In this document: piece after piece, positions 55,912-64,000 of the stretch
How positions within the stretch are numbered: position 1 is the first letter of the stretch
Layout: every line of letters starts with the position of its first letter
Assembly (NCBI GenBank): GCA_030015575.1
Contig: CM057342.1
Coordinates: forward strand, 621,827,348 to 621,891,347
Source: Agapanthus africanus
Taxonomy: Eukaryota > Streptophyta > Magnoliopsida > Asparagales > Amaryllidaceae
Length of the DNA: 64,000 nt
Direction of reading: 5' to 3'
Made by a program: the position numbers and the translations under genes
Notes under the pieces: generated by a model
The model's database searches: none
What the model saw: only the letters and a program-made list of their open reading frames with translations
What the model was told of the DNA's origin: nothing

Positions 55912-58126
55912 TGTAGGGTTCCTAGGCACACTAGTGAGGTCTCACAAGGCATCAACCATGCCATTTTCAAATTTAACGGTGCCGAGAAACCCTAAACTAC
56001 GGATCGTTGGCTAGAAATCTAGGCGAAAAGGAAACTAGTTTACATCTAAACTAAAAGAACGGAAATACAACCTTTGTAGATCCGGTCCTCCACCTCCACG
56101 GCTCCGTGATGAAGTCCTCTCCGCTGTCCAAATCAAGATCCGGGCTCTAGCGTCGGCTTCATCGGAGTAGAATCGGGCTAGGTCATCGACGACGTGCCGA
56201 AGGTGATCTACGTCGAGGCATCGCTAGATCAAGCTCCAACTTCACCAAGTCAAGAAAACTTATGAAGGAAACACACTCTACTACTTGGCAAGACTTAGAG
56301 GATGAAGAAATAGGAAGTGGGTTCACTTTAGAATTGGATTTCTCACTCTTTTTCAAGAGTTGCCATTGATGGAGGAAGGTTTTTCTTCATGAAGATGAAG
56401 AAGAAGAAGAGGTTGAATATGATAAGTTCTTATTTAAAAAGAAAAGAAATTCCAAACTTATCATCATACAACCATGGTCAAGTGTAGAGAATAAACTAGG
56501 GTTAAATCAAATGGTTAGGGTTAAGCATGAGATAAGAATGGTGGACAAAGTCAAAGCTTCATGAATCTTCAACTACAAACAAAGAAAGCCACCATTCTTC
56601 TCATTTCTTTTTCCAAAAAGAAAATAAATAAATAAATGAATAAATAGATATGAAAAACAAAACCCTAACCATTTAAATAACCATGGTTTAATCTTTACAC
56701 AAATTCAAGTAAACATGTATCATCAAACATGATACAATCAAGTGCACAAAACTATATCGAATATACAATGTGCACATCCGAGCGAGAAAATCCATTTAAA
56801 TTGAACCAATATTAGTTAATGCAAAGTAATACATCAAATATATAATTATACATTAAATCATTAAATCAACACTTGATTTAACGATCCGGTCATATCGCAT
56901 ATAACCGACTAATATCCAATGTATCGATTTATCGAATCAATCCTTGATTCGATAACTAGGTTATATCGCATACAACCATTCGACACATTCATCACGAGAA
57001 TAGAATACGGTATCACATACACGCATTATTCTCGGTCCCGCACATATCTCATATGCGCTCCTATTTCGTTTCGCTTGAGCCAGGAAACCTCTGTGTAGGA
57101 CTCTAAAGACTCGTTAATACGCCGGCAGCAGGTGATGATCATATCAATCACCCACAAGCCGCAAGCGGTCTGCTAAACGTAACGGCCACCCGGGTATTGA
57201 GCGATCTGAAGATCGACGAGCAAGCCCGCTCACACTCCAGTGAATCCAACCAGTAACACTACCGTACAGTCCGGTCTGATCGTCTGATATGTCGCATATC
57301 TTGCCTAGGGGTGGTAAACGTCAGACCCCAATAGCTCGATAAGTCGTGTCGATATGAGGTCTATAACAATTCGAGAAACTACTGGTAACACTTACCAGTA
57401 AATCTCAGCAACCCTGGCCAGGGATTTCCTGTTATAGCCAATCGAACACAGCGCAACATCAACCCCCTATACCAGGAGAGACGAATCCCCTCCTATCGCT
57501 CATTGCCTCCATGTGACTCGGGACTGTACCGAAAAACCACCATTATGCACGCCCTCTTGGACGTGGTAAGATGGAAATCAAAGCACAGTAGGAACCACAC
57601 AAGACTCTATGACGATCTCGGGTCAACAGACTACTCTGTACCAGTGTCACCAGAGAACTGCCATCTGACGTGAGGTACAATACAATCTGGGAGTTCTCGG
57701 CGAGTCCGTCCAGTGTACCCAGTCTCCACTGAGCACCCGTATATCATCTCTGATGTCAAACACCGATGGATATGGGATCATCCATCGCCCATCTGTATGG
57801 GTCGAGAAGGTACACGCTAGTCTACTCTGGTATATCGATGCCCCATCTCGATACACCCACGACTAGGGACTTTGAAGGATGTACTTATGGACTACCATGT
57901 CCCCACTAGTATGATCCGCATCACAGTCCAGGTAGTCAAGTACACATCCTAAGGGCTTTACCAACATGTAACAGAGAGACAATCAGTGTCCACGTTAAGG
58001 TAAAGTGCAACCAGATAGCATACTATCATGTCGAGCAAGAAAGTCCTTCCTATATATGTCCCAGCATCCACTACAATATACATCCAATGTACAGTAATGG
58101 CCTCTAGGGCATACATATAACTAACA
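55912..58126 (-). repeat. 3' LTR of element E
   Basis: On the reverse strand it starts TGTTAG and ends ACCCTACA, 2215 bp. The hairpin array lies at about 56870-56990. H2 is a perfect 12 bp stem here, TTATCGAATCAA/TTGATTCGATAA. Confidence 0.94.
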
Positions 58127-58137
58127 GTCTCCCACTT
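58127..58137 (-). other. Polypurine tract of element E
   Basis: AAGTGGGAGAC on the reverse strand lies directly before the LTR. Confidence 0.85.
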
Positions 58138-60890
58138 GCACTAGGGCCATCTGTAGCAGTGGTTGTAGTATCTCATACTCAACCATCCCATAAAAGTCTC
58201 TCTCTGGGAACAGGCCTTTGTGAGTGGATCCGCTGTGTTGTCCTCTGAGTCTACTCTCCTAACCTCGATCTCCCTGGATATCAATCATCTCCATGATCAA
58301 GTGATACTGCCTTAGAATATGTCTGGATCACTGATGGGACGGACGTTCCTTGGCAAAAGCCACAACTCCATTGTCACACAATGGGAGGAACAAAGTTCAT
58401 CTCATGAACCAATATACACCCAGACTGCCTCTTTGGTAGCATCTTAAGTAGCGATGTATCCTGCCTTTATCGTCTAGTATGTCACGGTATCTAGCTTGGA
58501 ACTCTTCCAACATACCGTCCCTTTACTGAGGGTAAAGACAATGCCTGTGACTGACACTCAGTCGTCTTTATCACCCTGGAACCATTCCAGTGATTCTCCC
58601 CAGGGTCGATTGATACCTTCTCACTACAACTAGTGAGAATCCTAACATCCATTTAGATCTATCTCATAGATCCAAAATCCAGGATTTAGGAGGTATCACT
58701 TTGATCCTATATGCAGAATTATTGTGATAATCGGAGATTGATCGATCGTAGCATAGGAAACTCCTTCCCTATCAAGAGTATGTCATCCACGTACTCTACG
58801 AGGATCGTCACCATACTCCCTACTACCTTTTGTTTATACAAGGTTCATCTACCATTTTGATGATGTCAAACTCTTTGACTAATCCATCAAAACAGATGTT
58901 CCAACTCCCCGATACCTGCTTTATCCTATAAAACATCTTGCACACGTTTCCGCTGCTCCCACTGTCTACGAAGCCCTCTGGCTGTGTACTTATAGACGCT
59001 CTCTTCCAAATCATAATTTAGAAAAGCAGTCAAGACACCCAACCACCAGAGATCGTAGTCATGGTATGTAGCCTTGGCAAGTAGGATCTGGATGGACTTA
59101 AGCATAGCTTCTTAGAAAAAGGTTTCCTCATGATCCACACCTGGTCAATGATGCAAACCTTTTAATAAGTCTAGCTTTGAAAGTCTCAACTTTTCCATGT
59201 ACACCAAGTAATCTTCTCAAGATATACTTGCTCCTGATGGGGATTTAACCCTTCAGATATAGCAACCAAAGTCCATACTTTGTTGGTGTATAAGGATTCC
59301 ATCTTAGATCGATAAACATCCAGCCATTCTTACAGAGTCTCACTCCTGATGGCCAGCTCGACACCAGTTGGGTCATCATCTCATGATGCAATCCTCGCTC
59401 CCACTGTCATAGAGAAACAGAAGTATCTCTCAGGTGGGTGAGGAGCCCTACTAGATCGGCGGAGAGGGTGAGGTTCGTTGGTTACTACTGAATCCTTTGG
59501 TTCTATCAAATCATCAGCTGTAGTTTGTATAGCTGGAACCTTTTCAGTTCTACATTACAGACCTTGCCTCGAGCTTGTCCGGATTTTGCTTTCAGACAAA
59601 GGCTGGACAACCCTAAATCTTAACTAGCTTAAGATATGGGCTCTTCCCTTTCCATATCACATATGAAGTGGTAGGCATCTGATTTGATTCGAACCCTATT
59701 CAATAGGTATGCAACTTCTCAAGTGCATAACACCCAATAGGAAAAAGGTAACTCAGTAGTACTCATCATAGAGCACACCATATCATATAGGGTGTGATTG
59801 CTCCGTCCCGATATACCATCGTGCTATGGTGTATCCGGAGGAGTAATGCAGAGAGAGAATCTCATTCTCCTTTAGAATAGTCCAGGAATTCCGTGCTCAA
59901 GTATTCTCCTCCTTGATCTCATCAAAGGACATAATACTTATACCCGTATTGGTTCTCTACTTATAACTTATATTCTGTGAATATCTCAAAAGGTTCGGAC
60001 TTGTGTTTCAACAGGAACATATGTCTGAATCTTGAGAGATTATCAGAGAATGTAATGAAGTACAAAGAATCGGTCTTGGCATGTGTAGACAGGGGACCTT
60101 TATACATCAACATGTATCATCCCAAGAGTTCACTAACTCTTTCTCTGTTTCCAATAAACAGGGCTATGGTCATCTTATCTTTGTGACATGACTGGCGAGT
60201 TTCACAAGATGTAAATTCAAACTGATTTGAATATGCATCTACATGTAACTTCAGCTAGTCGGGTCGCATTGATATGACCTAGTCTACAATGCCTCAAGAA
60301 GAATTCGTTCATGTCTGAACTCTTCCTCTTTTGTGTGTTCCGTATACTAAGAACTGTAGTTTGATTTAGAACAACAATGCTTTTAGATAACGTGCCTGAA
60401 CCGATCAACCTTTGATATAGGAAATGTTCAAAACATTATCCAACAATACAAAATTTTATCATTTCTTTACTAATAAAGAGACTGATATGATTTTGTATAT
60501 CAGGTTCGGTATCTAATAACATTCGTTCAGAATCAATGTATTGGTAATACAGGGTGACAGTGACCGACAGACTTGGCTGCAACTCTTGCCCCGTTTTCTG
60601 CCTCATGAAACTTATCACCCGTTCTCAGTTCTCTACCTATCTGTAGCCCTATGTAACAGATTACATATCTGGGATCCTGGTCTGGTATCACATACCCAGG
60701 ACGTAAAGGTTACTGAGAAACAGTTCTCTGTAATGAACACACCCGAAGATGATGCATCAGCATGCACTCTCTTCGTTTGGGCGGCACGGGAATTCTGGTA
60801 ATCCCCAATTTCCTGCTCTGTCTTATAACAATTATAAGTTGGAGCGGGACCAACGTTCCCCAGCCCAGTATAACAAGCGGGTTCGGTCAA
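58138..60890 (-). pseudogene. Degenerate copia pol of element E
   Basis: Read from the right, protease is at 60633-60890, where the active-site motif is altered to WVCDTRPGSQICN (glycine to arginine). The integrase zinc remnant RHCRLGHINATRLA is near 60320. The RT segment QPEGFVDSGSSGNVCKMFYR is in 58823-59014, YVDD is at 58792-58803, and RNase H runs to the polypurine tract. Stops after ATDR and LSQ and the frameshift before QPEG are shared with A and B. Confidence 0.88.
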
Positions 60891-61361
60891 TATTCCGTAT
60901 TATTATCTTGATTAAGGCGTGATATGGTCGCTACCTGGAGAGAGAGAGAAGAAAACACTCAGCGTGCTCTCTGTCAAGAATAGATTGGTTATTATTTTAT
61001 CTAATCAGGATGGCTCCCACTGCTTTTTATCAAATCTTCCTTCAAACCCTAAAAGGAAAGACCAGCCGGGATTAATTACACACTACAAGTTCGCCAATCT
61101 TTCAGCCAGGCCAGTGTCGGTACTTTGAGGGAGGTCCCCCGTGCTTTCGCATGAACCTAATTAATGTAAACCTCGTTTTCCCAGAGGCGTAACCTCGTTA
61201 ACACCTTTCTAGACACCTACTTGATCGGCTAATTGTAATGTATAAAACTCTCCCAGGAGTAACTCTTACTCGCAGCGGGTATCGGAATCCAACTATCTCA
61301 TAGAAGGTATGCAATCTCATTGCAAATTTCAACACTTGAAATTCCCGATAATATTTTGCCC

Positions 61362-61580
61362 CTAACGTGCTATGACCTTGACGAAAGCCAACAAACCATA
61401 GCCCGCTAGTCAAGTTCAACCCGTACATTTCTTGATCGAATTAAACCCACCCGCACGACCCTTGACGAAAGCCAACAAAGCCGCACGACTACCCTAATCC
61501 AATCGCATCGTATGCTAGCAGATAAGCAGCATATAGCTACCGCACACTGCACCTTGACGAAAGCCAACAAATGCAGCACG
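61362..61580 (-). other. Three phased stem-loops SL1-SL3 in the E leader
   Basis: SL3 is 61362-61409, SL2 is 61452-61487 and SL1 is 61543-61580. All tops read TTGGCTTTCGTCAA on the sense strand. The outer stems are CGTGCTGCA/TGCAGTGTG (SL1), CGTGCGGC/GTCGTGCG (SL2) and CTAGCGGGCTATG/CATAGCACGTTAG (SL3). SL1 has A-U where A has G-C. SL3 has G-C where A has C-G and B has U-A. Confidence 0.75.
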
Positions 61581-63832
61581 AATACTATATACAACTTATC
61601 TGAAATGACGGAGGGCTACGACAGGTTTTACTGAAAACCTATTGCGCAATGAACTTGATATCGTTGTAGAATCAAATGATTTTAAAAAAAATGGAGTGCT
61701 TCTGAGGCTTTTCTAGTTTTGCTAAAGGAGTCACTCCCGGTGAAGGGATCGTCGGTCCTTTCCTCGTCGAATGAGGTGCGGGATATATCATATATATCAC
61801 TGTGCAAAGAAAAAACTCTTAAAAGCAATCAAAAGACAAACCGAGTGTGTAGCATCTGCCAGTTATTGCTAAAGGAGTCACTCCCGATGAAGGGATCTCG
61901 GTCCTTTCCTCATCGAATAAGGTGCAGGATATATCGTATATACCGCTGTGCAAAGCAAGAACTGTAGCTACCTGTTTTATTTTGAAATTCGATTCTACAA
62001 CATCTTAGGTTTCTTTTATTTCATTAATCACATTAATGAAGTCCCATCATTTAAGTACCTAAACATCACAGATAAATACGACGTACACTTATGCCATCAG
62101 CATTCGCCTCGATGTCCCCTCGTGCACCGTTAGGTTAGGTAACTAACGGCAGAGCGGGGCAGGGCTAGCACAGGTGTAAAACATAAGTAACGTCTATATA
62201 ATATATCATATATACTATATAATGTATCTATCACAGAACATCACATGATCACATCACAGATATCGCAGCAGAAGAATCATATGAAATATTGGATATACTA
62301 GGACGTCCGTGTTTTCAATACGAGCCAGTATAAAACACGGATTCCACGGTCGTGATGAATAGCCAAACCCACACCCCTAGACCCCTACGAGAGCGGCAAG
62401 CAACCCTACCAATTCTAGAGTTAGGAGACCCGGACTCGACTCCTCGAGTTGGTCTCCCACTGGACTCCAGAACCCGGTTACTTGTGCCCTCCTCCTTGGG
62501 TCTATCCTAGTGCGGAAAAGTAAATAATATACAACGGGTGACAACTTCCGCTACCTGAAAGTGTCCCAAATAAAAGAATATTACATACAAGTTTTTACAT
62601 GAATGAAAATGAAAAACACTCATCTCACATAAAAACCCCCGGCTATTCAAACACGACGATCCAATATAACATATCCAGCAACACATAACATCACATGTCA
62701 TCAACGTAAGTAAATATGCGCATCCCAATTGTCGTTGACATATAGCGACGAAACCGGCGATATCACATATTACACTTACGGTCACAGAAAAGAAAGTGTA
62801 AAACTACAACAGTTGGAATCCGCAACCACCTCAGACATCACATGCCTGACCAAATGAATTCCTTAGACATCGCATGCCTAACAATTATAAACCCCGCATT
62901 TTAGTCTCATTATCGAAAACACTTTTCAATACCAAGTCGGCCAATTCAACAGGATTCCCGACATTTTGATCGAATGCTCGTCGCAAACTTAAGTAGACGG
63001 CCGCACCCCCGATACCGTCGACGAAGTGCACCAAGGCGGAACACCGCTGCCGCGAGCACCCGAACGAATGCTTTCGGCAACGGGGTTCTCCTACAGTCAC
63101 TCGGTCGGGGCTATGGAGTGAGGCTGTCTATTAAGTTTATCGGCGAGTATCCGCGTACGCTACGTGATTGCGACGGACTTTTGATCACATCAAAATTCCG
63201 TGGCAACCGATCAAGTGAGACTAAACTGCTATGTTTATAATATTCATTTAGTTATCTCATAACTTTTGTGAATTCCAATTGTTGTATCCCATTCCGGATA
63301 AATAGAAAATGTCAAACTTTCCGATCGAACAATAGAACACCCATGTTTTCCCGATACAGATCAACACAAGAAACAAGTCTTAAAACATTCAGTTCGTGCC
63401 TCAGTACCAACGGTCCAGCCGTAGAAGGGTCAAGCCAACGCCTCACATGTGGCACGCCGTACTGCCCCAAACCCGAAGGTTCAAAGGGCAGTTCAAGACG
63501 GTCACATAATCTAGTTAAGGTTTGTTGTCTTCTAGAGGGTCCATCGCGTTACTTGCACTACTTAGAACGTCGTTAAACTACGGAAAAATCCAACACTTGG
63601 AAATTTCCCGACAGGGGAAAAATTGGGTATTTATATTCGGTCGAACTTTTTAACATATTCTAAAATTTATCCGGAAAGCCACATAGACAATATCTGATAC
63701 TCTGATCGAAACGACGAACTCTCAGTACACCCCAGAAAATTCAACTCTTGAATAAATTTTAAAAATTCCCAGAAAAACCAGCACAGGAAACCAAGAATTA
63801 CTGTGTAACTTTCACTGTATGTTAAGGCATTA

Positions 63833-63881
63833 CGGCCGCGGAACCGCCGCACGAGCCAAGCTCGTGCCGCGGAACCGCGGC
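63833..63881 (-). repeat. GC-rich nested palindromes in the E leader
   Basis: CCGCGGAACCGCGG (63867-63880) and CCGCGGAACCGC (63836) flank GCACGAGCCAAGCTCGTGC, itself a hairpin. The whole 49 bases can fold as one long stem or as three smaller ones. The 14-mer equals that in the Athila leader at 17324. Confidence 0.82.
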
Positions 63882-64000
63882 TCAATGAAGGAATTAGGGC
63901 ATACGACTTCATAGTAACTCTTAGATATTCCTGCATGTTTTTCTGCATATTTTTAATATAGAAAAACTCACTGTTTTCAAAAATGTACAGAGAGCATGAT

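Larger units (their letters stand above)
55912..64000 (-). mobile_element. Copia-type LTR retrotransposon E, reverse orientation, cut by window edge
   Basis: It is the same family as A and B. The 3' LTR is at the left (55912-58126), followed by the polypurine tract, decayed pol and the long leader. The window ends within the leader, about 80-100 bases short of where the primer site should be. It shares the pol defects of A and B but has diverged from both, including in the leader hairpins, which makes it useful for testing covariation. Confidence 0.94.
60891..64000 (-). other. Non-coding structured leader of element E (partial)
   Basis: It is collinear with the A and B leaders. It contains a GNRA hairpin with one mismatch near 61145, SL3, SL2 and SL1 (61362-61580), both 94 bp boxes (61719-61809, 61866-61958) and the GC palindrome at 63833-63881. 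No gag is recognisable. Confidence 0.75.

Overview
The window is plant nuclear DNA made almost entirely of nested LTR retrotransposons. The evidence is Athila-type Ty3/gypsy with a tRNA-Asp primer site, chromodomain-bearing Tekay/Del-type Ty3/gypsy, and long-LTR Ty1/copia elements whose LTRs open TGTTAGTTATATGTATGCCCTAGAGG, split here as TGTTAGTTATATG plus TATGCCCTAGAGG, much like the Angela/BARE opening. I found no host gene, rRNA gene or tRNA gene. Every coding region is broken by stops or frameshifts. The species cannot be named from this sequence.

Layout, using working names. Copia element A (+) fills 1-10251; its 5' LTR is cut by the window edge. Old debris and the 3' end of chromovirus T1 (+) follow at 10252-12940. 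The 4.6 kb LTR of T1 starts at 12941, is split by an Athila element (15265-37302, target duplication AGACC), and ends at 39626. A primer-binding site and leader follow it. The Athila is itself split in its reverse transcriptase by copia element B (+, 21523-31911, target duplication ATGGG). At 39927 a diverged copia LTR fragment (F) starts. It is split by chromovirus D (-, 40064-51987, target duplication CATGT) and ends at 52244, where copia element C (+) begins. C is interrupted at 55912 by copia element E (-), which runs off the right edge. The deepest nest is T1 > F > C > E.

The main discovery concerns A, B and E. They are close copies of one family with young LTRs (13 substitutions in 2219 bp for B, about 15 in 2087 bp for A, counted by eye). 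All three carry the same pol stops and the same frameshift, and none has a recognisable gag. The family therefore appears to have spread after its coding region died, using proteins supplied in trans. In place of gag it has a leader of about 3.2 kb rich in predicted RNA structure. This includes three regularly placed hairpins whose stems show compensatory changes between copies, a duplicated 94 bp box, a multi-branched domain and a GNRA hairpin. The LTRs carry a further tandem hairpin array with compensatory changes.

A second cross-cutting signal is a GC-rich palindrome built from CCGCGG-NN-CCGCGG or GCGGATCCGCGG. It recurs in the leaders or LTRs of A, B, C, E and the Athila, although these belong to unrelated retrotransposon lineages, and a related palindrome lies in the T1 LTR.
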